DNA of 64,000 nt from assembly GCF_001279585.1 (NCBI RefSeq), contig NZ_LGEC01000075.1, positions 56,538 to 120,537 on the forward strand. Direction: 5' to 3'. The notes below the pieces were generated by a model. The model did not search any database. It was not told the origin of the DNA and worked only from the letters and a program-made list of their open reading frames with translations. The position numbers were made by a program, and so were the translations under genes. Below are positions 26,766-35,383 of the stretch, in pieces. Origin of the DNA: Nocardiopsis sp. NRRL B-16309 (GTDB lineage: Bacteria > Actinomycetota > Actinomycetes > Streptosporangiales > Streptosporangiaceae). Every line of letters begins with the position of its first letter. The stretch's first letter is position 1.

Positions 26766-28424
26766 GTGGTCGCCGAGCACACCGAGCAGGGCGAGTCCCC
26801 GCGCTCCGACAGACCCGCGTCGAGCACGGCGGGGAGGGGACCTGCGGCCGCGGTACCACCCGCACCCGCGACCGTGGCCCTCCTGGGCCACCGCTGGGGA
26901 CGCTTCGATCTGCTGTGGCGGGTCCTGGCCGCGGTGGGCTCCGGTCTGGCCCAACTCCTGGCGCTCCCGCCCTACGGCCTGTGGTGGCTGGGGCCGCTCA
27001 GCGCCGCGCTGCTCGCCTTCGCCGTGGCCGGGGTCCGGCTGCGCCGGGCCGCCTGGCTGGGCGCGCTCTCCGGGGCCACGCTCATGGTGCCGCTCGTGCG
27101 GTGGCAGGACATCTTCGGCGTCGACGTGTGGCTGGCCATCGCCGGGGCCGAGACCGTCTACTTCCTCCCCATGGCGATGGGGATCGCGCTCGCCCTGCGG
27201 CTGCCCGGGTGGCCGGTGTGGACCGCCGCGCTGTGGGTGGCCCAGGAGGCCGTGCGCGCCCGCTGGCCGCTGGGCGGCTTCCCGTGGGGCAAGCTCGCCT
27301 TCGCCCAGCCCGACACGCCCTTCGTCGGGTACGCCGCCCTGGGGTCGTCCGCGCTGGTGTCCTTCGCCGTCGCCCTGACCGGCGGCGTGCTGCTGTGGTC
27401 GGTGCTGCGTGCCGCGTCCGCGACGGCCCCGGCCCGGGTGCGCGCGGCCTCGGCCGCCGTCGGGGTGCTGGTCGCCGCCGCCGTGCTCGCGGGCGGGGCC
27501 CTGGCGCCCGCCGTGGCCCGTCCCGCGCCCGCCGAGACCGTCACCGTCGCCATGGTGCAGGGCAACGTCCCGGGCGTCGGCCAGATGTCCATCCTGGGCG
27601 AGCGCATGCAGGTGCTGCGCAACCACGCCGACGGCGTCCACGAACTCGCCGCGGCCGTCCGGGCGGGCGAGGAACCGCGGCCCGACATGGTCCTGCTGCC
27701 GGAGAACGCCTCGGACATCGACCCGTTCCGCGACCCCGAGGCCGAGGAGGTCATCTCCGCCGCCGCCCGGGACATCGGCGTCCCGCTGCTGTGGGGGATG
27801 AGCCGGTTCAACGACGACGGCACCCGCTACGTCCAGAGCGTGGTGTGGGATCCCGAGACCGGTCCCGGCGACGTCTACGTCAAGCGCTACCTGGTGCCCT
27901 TCGGCGAGTACATCCCCTACCGCGACTTCTTCACCCGGTTCGTGCAGCGCCTGGAGCAGGTCAGCTCCGACGCCGTCCCCGGCACGGAGCCCGGCGCGGT
28001 CGACGTCGCGGGCACCACGCTGGCCGTGGGGATCTGCTTCGACGTGGCCTTCGACCCGCCGGTGCGCGAGTCGGTCGCCGCGGGCGGGCAGATCATCGTC
28101 GTGCCCACCAACAACGCCAACTACAACTTCACCGGCCAGACCCAGCAGCAGCTCGCCATCACCCAGCTGCGCGCCGTCGAGCACGGCCGCTCGGCGGTGG
28201 TGGTCTCCACCAGCGGGGTGAGCGCGGTCGTCGACCCCGACGGCACCGTCGCCTACGAGTCGCCGGAGGCCGAGCCCGACGTCCACGTGGCCGAGATCAC
28301 CGCGATGGACGGCCACACGCTCGGCACCCGCCTCGGCGCGGCCCCGGAGGCGGTGCTGAGTGCCCTGGGGGTGGCCTCGGTGCTCGCGGCCGTCGTCGTC
28401 ACGCGTCGCCGCGCGCGCGGCTGA
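26766..28424 (+). CDS. lnt: Apolipoprotein N-acyltransferase
   Basis: This is a 552-residue membrane enzyme that N-acylates the lipidated Cys of lipoproteins. A hydrophilic N-terminus and about six transmembrane helices precede a carbon-nitrogen hydrolase domain. The Glu/Lys/Cys triad appears as LLPENASD, VKRYLVPFGEYIP and GICFDVAFD. A final transmembrane helix ends the protein. It starts at GTG 26766. Its acceptors would include the lipoproteins encoded in this window. fxsA follows 104 bp downstream. Confidence 0.93.
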   Translation: MVAEHTEQGESPRSDRPASSTAGRGPAAAVPPAPATVALLGHRWGRFDLLWRVLAAVGSGLAQLLALPPYGLWWLGPLSAALLAFAVAGVRLRRAAWLGALSGATLMVPLVRWQDIFGVDVWLAIAGAETVYFLPMAMGIALALRLPGWPVWTAALWVAQEAVRARWPLGGFPWGKLAFAQPDTPFVGYAALGSSALVSFAVALTGGVLLWSVLRAASATAPARVRAASAAVGVLVAAAVLAGGALAPAVARPAPAETVTVAMVQGNVPGVGQMSILGERMQVLRNHADGVHELAAAVRAGEEPRPDMVLLPENASDIDPFRDPEAEEVISAAARDIGVPLLWGMSRFNDDGTRYVQSVVWDPETGPGDVYVKRYLVPFGEYIPYRDFFTRFVQRLEQVSSDAVPGTEPGAVDVAGTTLAVGICFDVAFDPPVRESVAAGGQIIVVPTNNANYNFTGQTQQQLAITQLRAVEHGRSAVVVSTSGVSAVVDPDGTVAYESPEAEPDVHVAEITAMDGHTLGTRLGAAPEAVLSALGVASVLAAVVVTRRRARG

Positions 28425-28528
28425 GGGCCGCGCGCCAGGGGTGGTCCGCCCGTGGCGGGGAACGATAGGGGACGCGGGAGCGTTCCTCCCACAGAACCCC
28501 GCCGCCCTTGAGTTGAGGATGGTTCACG

Positions 28529-29101
28529 ATGCCGCTGCTGGCCGTGTTGGCGCTGATGGCCCTTCCGTTCGTGGAAGTGTGGCTGATGATCGTCGTCGGC
28601 GGATGGATCGGGGTGCCCTGGACGCTGGCCGTCCTCGTCTCGCTGACCGTCCTGGGCGTGTTCCTCCTGCGCCGGGCCGGGACCAGGGCCTTCCGTGACG
28701 CCGACCAGGCCATGCGCACGGGTGAGCCGCCGCGCGGCGGCCTGCTCGACCCCCTCATGCTGATGGCGGGCGGCGTGCTGCTCGTCGTGCCCGGCTTCGT
28801 CACCGCGTTCCTGGGGCTGCTGCTGGTCATGCCGGTCACCCGTCCCGCCCTGCGGTGGGCGTTCGCCGGGTGGGCCCAGCGCCGGATGCGCCGGATGCAG
28901 GAGCGGATGAACGACGAGTTCGCCGCCCAGGGCGTCCGGATTCCCGGCCAGGGACGGCCGGGGGACCCGTTCGGACGCCGCCCCGGCGGCGACCCGGGGA
29001 AGGGCGGAACCGGCGGTTCGGGCGGATCCGGTGGTGGCCGGGTCATCCAGGGCCAGTTCGAACCCGAGCGCTCCGACGGCCCGGACCGTCCCCAGGACTG
29101 A
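28529..29101 (+). CDS. fxsA: FxsA-family membrane protein
   Basis: This is a 190-residue cytoplasmic-membrane protein with an FxsA core of three to four hydrophobic segments (residues ~1-110; PFVEVWLMIVVGG and the PGFVTAFLGLLL segment). A hydrophilic Gly/Arg-rich tail follows. FxsA is best known for altering phage T7 exclusion in E. coli; the general role is not settled. The gene follows lnt on the same strand. Confidence 0.88.
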   Translation: MPLLAVLALMALPFVEVWLMIVVGGWIGVPWTLAVLVSLTVLGVFLLRRAGTRAFRDADQAMRTGEPPRGGLLDPLMLMAGGVLLVVPGFVTAFLGLLLVMPVTRPALRWAFAGWAQRRMRRMQERMNDEFAAQGVRIPGQGRPGDPFGRRPGGDPGKGGTGGSGGSGGGRVIQGQFEPERSDGPDRPQD

Positions 29102-29145
29102 CTGCCTCCGGTGCCGGTGCCAGGGCGCCGAACACCGTTCCGCTG

Positions 29146-29817
29146 TCAGCCGAAGGCGGAGGCCACGGCCATGATCACCACGATCAGCGGAAATGTGATC
29201 GCGGTGCCCACCAGCATCATGAACCCCTGGAAGTGGGCGTGGTACAGGGGCAGCCGCACGCGGTTGCGCCGACGGAACTCCTTCATCGGTGGAGCCTCCG
29301 GGGCCAGCCACTGCTCACAGGGCGCGCCGAGCCGCTGCCACAGCTCCGCCAACTCCTCCTCCGGCCAGCCTCCGGTGCCGAAGCTGATCGTGCGGCCGTC
29401 CGTGTCGGCGATGACGGTCAGCACGCCCCCGTTCTTCACCCCGCTCGGGTCCTCCGCGTAGATCGCCTTGGAGACCCCGGCGATCCGGTTCCGGGGCAGC
29501 CTGCGCGTACGCCCCCGCCAGTTCCGGTGGACGATCTCCTCCGGAGTGAGCACCAGCCGACTGTTGCGGTAGAACAAGATGCTGCAGAGGACAAGCACGC
29601 CGCAGAGCATGATCATGAAGGCGCCGAGGCTCATCACGCCCACGACACCGGATCCGGGGTCGTCCTGCTCGAAGGAGTACCAGGCGGCGGCGGACTCGAC
29701 CACGAGAGTGATGAGCGCGATGACCAGGAGCACGATCGTGCGGGGGCGCTTCATCTCCTCCCGATAGGTCCTGGAATCGGGTCCCACCGTGAACGCGTTG
29801 GCTGTCTCTTGCCGCAT
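29146..29817 (-). CDS. PH-like domain membrane protein
   Basis: This 223-residue protein has two transmembrane helices near residues 27-80, a soluble domain reminiscent of bacterial PH-like folds (SRLVLTPEEIVHRNWRGR, NRIAGVSKAIYAEDP, GRTISFGTGGWPEEELAELW), and a C-terminal hydrophobic helix. No enzymatic motif is visible. It is convergent with fxsA. The role is unknown. Confidence 0.6.
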   Translation of the reverse strand: MRQETANAFTVGPDSRTYREEMKRPRTIVLLVIALITLVVESAAAWYSFEQDDPGSGVVGVMSLGAFMIMLCGVLVLCSILFYRNSRLVLTPEEIVHRNWRGRTRRLPRNRIAGVSKAIYAEDPSGVKNGGVLTVIADTDGRTISFGTGGWPEEELAELWQRLGAPCEQWLAPEAPPMKEFRRRNRVRLPLYHAHFQGFMMLVGTAITFPLIVVIMAVASAFG

Positions 29818-29976
29818 AGCTCTCCTCCACCGCCGTCCCGAGCCGGTGGCGGCCCCGGGGCCGGTCCTGTCACAGGTATCCGACGGATGCCACGAGAGCC
29901 CGGTTCCCCCGCCGCGTGCCGCGGGTCCGATCCGCGGTGACCGGCGGTCCGACGCGCCGTGCCCGCGTCCCGGGGG

Positions 29977-30576
29977 TCAGGCCAGGCCCAGCAGCCGTTC
30001 GGCGCTCGGCCAGATCTCGTCGAGCAGGGCGGGGTCGTTGCGTACCCGGGCCAGCAGCACGGTCCCCTCGATCTGCGCGACCATCGACCTCGCCAGCGCG
30101 TCGGCCCCGGTCGCCGATCCGACCAGGCCCGCCTCCTGGGCGTCGGCGATGATGCGGGCGACCATGGCGGCCTGTTCCTCGAACACCCCCGCCAGGCGGC
30201 TGCGCACGTCCGGTTCGTGCCCGCTGAGCTCCAGGGCGAGGTTGCCGTAGAGGCAGCCGTGGATCGTCCCCGACTCGCTGTGGTCGGTGCGCTGGCCGCC
30301 GACCAGGCACTCGACCAGGGCGCGCAGCCGCCCGACGGGGTCCTCCGCCGTCTCGGTCACCGCCGCCTCCAGCGCACGGCGCTCCTCCGCCCAGTGCTCC
30401 GCGACCGTTTCGACGGTCAGGGCCTGCTTGGAGTCGAAGAAGTGGTAGAAGCTGCCCTTCTTCACGCCGGCGTCGGCGCAGATCTCCGCGACGCCGAGGG
30501 CGGTGTAGCCCCGCGTGCGCATGAGTCTGCGCGAGGAGTCCAGGATGCGTTCCCTCGCGTCGCTCGTCCGTCCCAT
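29977..30576 (-). CDS. TetR-family repressor of the flavoprotein operon
   Basis: This 199-residue TetR protein has its helix-turn-helix at residues ~10-50 (TALGVAEICADAGVKKGSFY, then HFFDSKQAL). The ligand domain carries the HGCLYGN motif common in this subfamily. It is divergent from a flavodoxin-like gene and a nitronate monooxygenase gene. Two 17-bp inverted operator-like copies lie between them. It probably represses both itself and the operon. Confidence 0.88.
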   Translation of the reverse strand: MGRTSDARERILDSSRRLMRTRGYTALGVAEICADAGVKKGSFYHFFDSKQALTVETVAEHWAEERRALEAAVTETAEDPVGRLRALVECLVGGQRTDHSESGTIHGCLYGNLALELSGHEPDVRSRLAGVFEEQAAMVARIIADAQEAGLVGSATGADALARSMVAQIEGTVLLARVRNDPALLDEIWPSAERLLGLA

Positions 30577-30589
30577 GGGCCGAGAGTAT

Positions 30590-30653
30590 ACGGTCGGTCA
30601 ACTATTCGCCCGGAAGTGCCATGGCCGGGGTTGCTAAATAGTTGACCGGTCGT
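30590..30653. promoter_or_regulatory. Paired TetR operators
   Basis: A 17-mer at 30590-30606 and its inverted copy at 30637-30653 match at 15 of 17 positions. The second contains a perfect GACCGGTC palindrome. Each flanks one of the two divergent starts. Confidence 0.65.
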
Positions 30654-30707
30654 CTACTTTGCTCTCCATGGGCAGCGAGCCCACCCGACCAAGGGAGAGA
30701 GTGCCCC

Positions 30708-31307
30708 ATGCACGACGTACGAGTCGCCGTCGCCTTCCACAGCGGCTACGGCCACACCGCCCGCCAGGCCGAGGCGGTCGCCCGGGGAGCCGCGAGCACG
30801 AACGGCGCCCGCTCCTCGCTCCACGACCTCACCGCCGCCGACGACGCCCTGTGGGCCGCGCTCGACGCCGCCGACGCGATCGTCTTCGGCACGCCCACCT
30901 ACATGGGCGGTCCCTCCGCCGCCTTCCAGGGCTTCGCCGAGGCCACGGCCCCGATCTGGCAGGAGCGGGGCTGGCAGGGCAAGCTCGCGGCGGGGTTCAC
31001 CAACTCCGCCGGGGTCAACGGCAACAAGGACACCACGCTCAGCGCGCTCGCGGTGTTCGCCGCCCAGCACGGCATGGTCTGGGTGCCGCTCGGACTGGCC
31101 CCCGGCGGCGAGTACTCCACGCAGGGCAGCCGCGAGGACCTCAACCGCCTCGGGGGCTTCACCGGCGCCATGGCCCAGTCCCCGGCCGACCTGGGGCCCG
31201 ACCTGGCCCCGGCCGAGAGCGACCTGCGCACCGCCGAGCACCTGGGCGCCCAGGTCGCGACGATGGCGGCCCACCTCGTGCGCGGGCGCGCGGCGGTGGC
31301 GGCGTGA
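30708..31307 (+). CDS. WrbA/flavodoxin-like NAD(P)H oxidoreductase
   Basis: This 199-residue flavodoxin-fold protein has an FMN phosphate loop near its start (FHSGYGHTARQAEAVARG) and a later GTPTYMGGPSAAFQGF segment typical of WrbA/NAD(P)H:quinone reductases. The ATG 30708 is preceded by AAGGGAG. Its stop overlaps the GTG of the nitronate monooxygenase gene. It likely performs two-electron quinone or nitro reduction. Confidence 0.85.
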   Translation: MHDVRVAVAFHSGYGHTARQAEAVARGAASTNGARSSLHDLTAADDALWAALDAADAIVFGTPTYMGGPSAAFQGFAEATAPIWQERGWQGKLAAGFTNSAGVNGNKDTTLSALAVFAAQHGMVWVPLGLAPGGEYSTQGSREDLNRLGGFTGAMAQSPADLGPDLAPAESDLRTAEHLGAQVATMAAHLVRGRAAVAA

Positions 31308-32401
31308 GCCCCGGTCCGACTCCCGGGAGGGCCCTCACCGACGCCCTCGGTGTCCGCTACCCGGTGATCCAGGGGCCGTTCGGCGGTGGGCTGTCCACGG
31401 TCGGCCTGACCGCCGCCGTCTCCGACGCGGGCGGACTGGGGTCGTACGGCGTGCACGCCATGGCCCCCGAACGGATCGGGCCCCTGGTGGACCGGATCCG
31501 CGCGGCCACGTCGGCGCCGTTCGCCGTCAACCTGTGGATCCCGCGGGCGGAGGAGGAGCGGCCCGTCCCGGACGAGGCGGCGCTGGCCGCGCACACCGAC
31601 CGGCTCGCCGCCCACTACGCCGAGTTCGATCTGACGCCACCCGACCTGGAAGCCGTCAACCGCCGGGTGGACTTCGACGCCCAGCTGGACGCGGTCCTGG
31701 GCGCCCGGCCGCCGGTGATCAGCGTCGTGATGGGTCCGCCGCCCCGGCGGCTGGTCGAGGGTGCCCGGCGGATCGGGGCGGCGCTCGTCGGCACGGCCAC
31801 CACGGTCGCCGAGGCCCGGGCCCTCCACGAGGCCGGCTGCGACGTGATCGTGGCCTCCGGCAGTGACGCGGGCGGGCACCGCGGCTCGTTCCTCGCCCCC
31901 GTCCGCGAGTCGCTCGTGGGCACCTTCTCCCTCGTTCCCCAGGTGAGCGACGCCGTGCCCGTCCCCGTGGTCGCGGCGGGCGGTGTCGCCGACGGGCGCG
32001 GCCTCGCCGCGGCCCTGACCCTGGGCGCCGACGGTGTGCAGGTGGGCACGGGATTCCTGCGGACCCGGGAGTCGGGCGCGAGCGCGGTCCATCGCGCGGC
32101 ACTCGGATCCGAACGGGCGCAGACCACCGTGCTCACCCGGCTCTTCTCCGGCCGCCCGGCCAGGGGGATCGCCAACGCGCTGGTGCGGGGCATGGCCGAC
32201 GCCGAGGACCGGGTCCCGCCCTATCCGGCGCAGAACAACCTCATGCTGCCGATCCGGGCCAGGGCCGCCGAACTCGACCGACCGGACCGACTCAACCTGT
32301 GGTCCGGGCAGGCGGCCCGCCTCGCCTCCGGCGGCGGGGCCGGGGACTACCTGGCCGCCCTCGTGACTGACGCCGGGAAGGTGCTCGGGTCGCCGTTGTA
32401 G
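31304..32401 (+). CDS. Nitronate monooxygenase family flavoprotein
   Basis: This 365-residue FMN-dependent TIM-barrel enzyme of the 2-nitropropane dioxygenase/NMO family shows YPVIQGPFGGGLS, the ASGSDAGGHRG loop and VVAAGGVADGRGLAAALTLG with GADGVQVGT. Its GTG overlaps the preceding stop (GTGA). Family members oxidise nitronates; the pairing with a quinone-reductase-like flavoprotein under a TetR repressor suggests a detoxification unit. Confidence 0.88.
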   Translation: MSPGPTPGRALTDALGVRYPVIQGPFGGGLSTVGLTAAVSDAGGLGSYGVHAMAPERIGPLVDRIRAATSAPFAVNLWIPRAEEERPVPDEAALAAHTDRLAAHYAEFDLTPPDLEAVNRRVDFDAQLDAVLGARPPVISVVMGPPPRRLVEGARRIGAALVGTATTVAEARALHEAGCDVIVASGSDAGGHRGSFLAPVRESLVGTFSLVPQVSDAVPVPVVAAGGVADGRGLAAALTLGADGVQVGTGFLRTRESGASAVHRAALGSERAQTTVLTRLFSGRPARGIANALVRGMADAEDRVPPYPAQNNLMLPIRARAAELDRPDRLNLWSGQAARLASGGGAGDYLAALVTDAGKVLGSPL

Positions 32402-32759
32402 GGATCGTGCGGTCGGACGGCGCGGACCGCGGGGCGGGCACGGCGGATCCGTGTCCGCCCCGCGCGGCGCAGGGGCGGGGCGGCGCCGCGGTCGGGACCC
32501 CGGGCCCGGCAGTCCTGGGTGTCGCCGTAGCCCTGCTCCATGAGCCGCGCGTATGCCGCTCGCTCGGCGGAGAGCTTCCGTGGTCCCGGCGGTGTTCGTC
32601 GCGTGCGGGCCGACGCTCGGACGGGGGCGCCCCTGCCCGGGGCGGCCCGGTCAGGCGGGCGGGCGATAACGGCGGACACGGTGGCCCCGATGACGTGAGT
32701 GCGGGGCCGTGACGGGTAGTGCGCAAGGTACAGGACCCAACGGAATCCCAGGTGACAGC
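32402..32759. other. Intergenic region with possible transposase remnant
   Basis: This ~358-bp stretch lies between the nitronate monooxygenase and phosphatase genes. It contains only a minus-strand fragment resembling a transposase N-terminus (separate entry). No intact gene is seen. Confidence 0.4.
32490..32590 (-). pseudogene. Possible IS30-like transposase remnant
   Basis: The minus strand encodes KLSAERAAYARLMEQGYGDT, then QDCRARG, similar in spacing to the N-terminal helix-turn-helix of IS30-family transposases. The frame degenerates after that and no DDE domain, inverted repeats or target duplication is seen. This is a weak call. Confidence 0.3.
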
Positions 32760-33929
32760 ATGTCAACACCATGCGGGATCGACACGGCCGTGGCGACGCT
32801 GGCGCTCGCCAGCCATCGGAGTTCGTTCACCGAACTCCCGGCCCTGGTGGCCCGCGAAGCGGCACGGGCGGGCCTGCCCGAGGCGCGCCTCTTCATCGCC
32901 GACCGGCAGGAGCGCTTCCTGCGCGAGGTGACCGGGGAGGGACCCGACGCCCACCGCGGCGGCGCGGAGATGCGCGTCGACGGCACGGTGGCGGGCCTGG
33001 CCTACACCAAGGGCGAACCCGTGCGCGTCGACCGGGGCCACCGCTGCTGGGTTCCGGTCCTGGACGGGACCGAGCGCCTGGGCGTGCTGCACGTGGCCAA
33101 CGAGGGCGAGCCCGACTTCGAGGCGATGCGGATCCTGGCGTCGATGGTCGGGCTGCTGGTGGTCGACAAGCGCGCCAACAGCGACGCCTACGCCCGGCTC
33201 ATCCGGACCAGGCCCATGTCGGTCTCGGCGGAGATGCAGTGGTCGCTCATGCCGCCCAGCACCTTCGCCAACACGAGGGTGACGATCTCGGCGGCCACGG
33301 AACCGGCCTATGACAACGCCGGGGACGCCTTCGACTACGCGCTGTCCGGAGACATCGCCCACCTGGCGATGTTCGACGCGATGGGCCACGACAACGCCGC
33401 CGGCCTGCTCGCGAACCTGACGGTGGGCGTGTTCCGCAACGAGCGCCGCAGGGGCACCGAGCTGGAGGCGATCCCCCGGGCGGTCGAGACCATGCTGACC
33501 GAGGAGTTCGCACGCACCCGCTTCACCACCGCGGTCATGGGCGAGCTGAACATGGCCACCGGCGATCTGGCCTGGGTCAACTGCGGCCACCTGCCGCCCG
33601 TGCTCATCCGGGGCGGCAAGGCCCACGAGCTGGAGTGCGAGCCCTCGCACCCGCTGGGGACGGAGCTGGGACTGCCGGTGACGGTGTGCCACGAGCAGCT
33701 GGAGCCGGGGGACCGCCTGCTGTTGTACACCGACGGCATGATCGAGGCCCGTGACGCCCAGGGACGCGAGTTCGGCCTCGACAGGTTCGTCGACTTCGTG
33801 ATCCGCCACGACGCGGACCGGCTGCCCGTCCCCGAGACGCTGCGGCGTCTGGTCCAGGCCCTGATGAACTACCACCACGGCAGGCTCGACGACGACGCCA
33901 CGGTGCTGTTCTGCGAGTGGCACGGGTGA
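32760..33929 (+). CDS. SpoIIE-type PP2C phosphatase with GAF-like domain
   Basis: This 389-residue protein has an N-terminal GAF-like sensor region (residues ~1-140) and a C-terminal SpoIIE/PP2C serine phosphatase domain with a conserved AGDAFDYAL, FDAMGHDN, WVNCGHLPPVLI and LLLYTDGMIEARD order. I chose ATG 32760 (AGGTGA 5 nt upstream) over GTG 32709. Such phosphatases usually act on anti-sigma-factor antagonists. No partner kinase is adjacent. Confidence 0.87.
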   Translation: MSTPCGIDTAVATLALASHRSSFTELPALVAREAARAGLPEARLFIADRQERFLREVTGEGPDAHRGGAEMRVDGTVAGLAYTKGEPVRVDRGHRCWVPVLDGTERLGVLHVANEGEPDFEAMRILASMVGLLVVDKRANSDAYARLIRTRPMSVSAEMQWSLMPPSTFANTRVTISAATEPAYDNAGDAFDYALSGDIAHLAMFDAMGHDNAAGLLANLTVGVFRNERRRGTELEAIPRAVETMLTEEFARTRFTTAVMGELNMATGDLAWVNCGHLPPVLIRGGKAHELECEPSHPLGTELGLPVTVCHEQLEPGDRLLLYTDGMIEARDAQGREFGLDRFVDFVIRHDADRLPVPETLRRLVQALMNYHHGRLDDDATVLFCEWHG

Positions 33930-33977
33930 GAGCGGTCCCGGCCAGGTCGAGCCCGCCGGCCGGTCCCCGCGTGTCCG

Positions 33978-35240
33978 CTACTCCTCGCGCTCACCGGGGC
34001 GCCGGTCGCGCGACGCCGCGGGCCGCGCTCCCGCGCCGGTGCCCGCCCGTGTGCCGGTCAGCGCGCACAGGGCCAGCAGCGCCAGGGCGGCGGAGCCGAA
34101 CAGGACGGCGCCCATCGGCACGGCCGTGGTCTCGTCGAGACCGACCAGGGGAGCGGCCACCGCGCCGACGACCATCGGGAACGCCCCGATCAGCGCGCTG
34201 GCGGCACCCGCCCGGCGCTCCTGTCCGTGCATCGCCAACGCGAAGCCGCAGGCCAGCGTCGCGCCCATCGCGGCCATGTACACGAACAGGGGCACCGCCA
34301 GGGCGGCCAGCGGAGCGCCGACCAGGGCCGCCGCGAGCACGGCCCCGGTCGACACGACGGCCGCGACGGCCGCCGCGCGCAGCAGCGCCCGCTCCGACCA
34401 CCGGTCGCTCAGGCGCCCGACCGACGCGCTGCCCAGCACCATGGCCAGCCCGTTCACGGCGAACAGCGCGCCGAAGGCCTGCGCCGACACCCCGTGCAGG
34501 TCCTGGTACACGAACGGCGTCCCCGCCACGTAGGCGAAGCTCCCGCCGTGCAGCAGCCCGACCACGAGCGCGTACCCGAAGAAGCCCCGGTCGCGCAGGA
34601 GCGCGCCCATGGACCGCAGGGACCCGCCCACACTGCCCGGCACGCGCCGCTCCCGCGGCAGGGTCTCACCCAGCCCCAGCGCGGCGACCAGCGTGACGGC
34701 GGCGCCGAGCACCGCGAGGAAGACGAACACGGCCCGCCACCCGCCCAGGGGCAGCCACAGGATCCCGCCGCCGATGACGGGCGCGACGAGCGGGGCGACG
34801 GCGGTGATCGCCGTCAGGACCGCGAAGAACCGGGTGAGGTCGCCTCCGCTGAACACGTCGCGCACGACCGCGCGCGAGAGCACGAGCCCGGCCGAGGCGG
34901 TGAAGCCCTGGAGGAAGCGCGCCGCCACCAGCGTGCCCGCGGTCGGCGCGAGCGCGCACAGCAGGGACGAGAGCACGAACAGGGCCAGGGACACCAGCAG
35001 CGGCCCCCGCCGCCCGCGCGCGTCGCTGAGCGGGCCGACCACCACCTGGCCCGCGGCCAGCCCCACCATGCACGCCGTGAGGCTGAGCTGGACGACGGAG
35101 GCGGCCGCGTCGAGGTCGTCGGCGATGGCCGGGAGCCCGGGCAGGTACATGTCGATGCTGACCGGCCCCAGGACCGACAGCAGGCCCAGGAGCAGGGCCA
35201 GGCCGACACGGGCGCGTCCGGTGGGGTGCTGCGGTGTCAC
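33978..35240 (-). CDS. Bcr/CflA-type MFS drug exporter
   Basis: This 420-residue transporter has 12 hydrophobic helices. The N-terminal SIDMYLPGLPAIADDL segment is a hallmark of the Bcr/CflA subfamily (bicyclomycin resistance, sulfonamide efflux). The loop GPLSDARGRRGPLL is the MFS motif. GTG 35240 was chosen for its AGGAGG site. A drug-efflux role is inferred; the substrate is unknown. Confidence 0.88.
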   Translation of the reverse strand: MTPQHPTGRARVGLALLLGLLSVLGPVSIDMYLPGLPAIADDLDAAASVVQLSLTACMVGLAAGQVVVGPLSDARGRRGPLLVSLALFVLSSLLCALAPTAGTLVAARFLQGFTASAGLVLSRAVVRDVFSGGDLTRFFAVLTAITAVAPLVAPVIGGGILWLPLGGWRAVFVFLAVLGAAVTLVAALGLGETLPRERRVPGSVGGSLRSMGALLRDRGFFGYALVVGLLHGGSFAYVAGTPFVYQDLHGVSAQAFGALFAVNGLAMVLGSASVGRLSDRWSERALLRAAAVAAVVSTGAVLAAALVGAPLAALAVPLFVYMAAMGATLACGFALAMHGQERRAGAASALIGAFPMVVGAVAAPLVGLDETTAVPMGAVLFGSAALALLALCALTGTRAGTGAGARPAASRDRRPGEREE

Positions 35241-35383
35241 GGCCCTCCTCGGGCGTGTGCGGTGGAGACGCGCCCCGCCGCGTGACGTCCCGGCGGCGCG
35301 ATCAGCGCGATCGACGAGTCCCCATCGGTCGACGGGCCAAGCGCCGTGGTCACCCGCCAGCGTAAACGCGCGATCGCCCCCGG

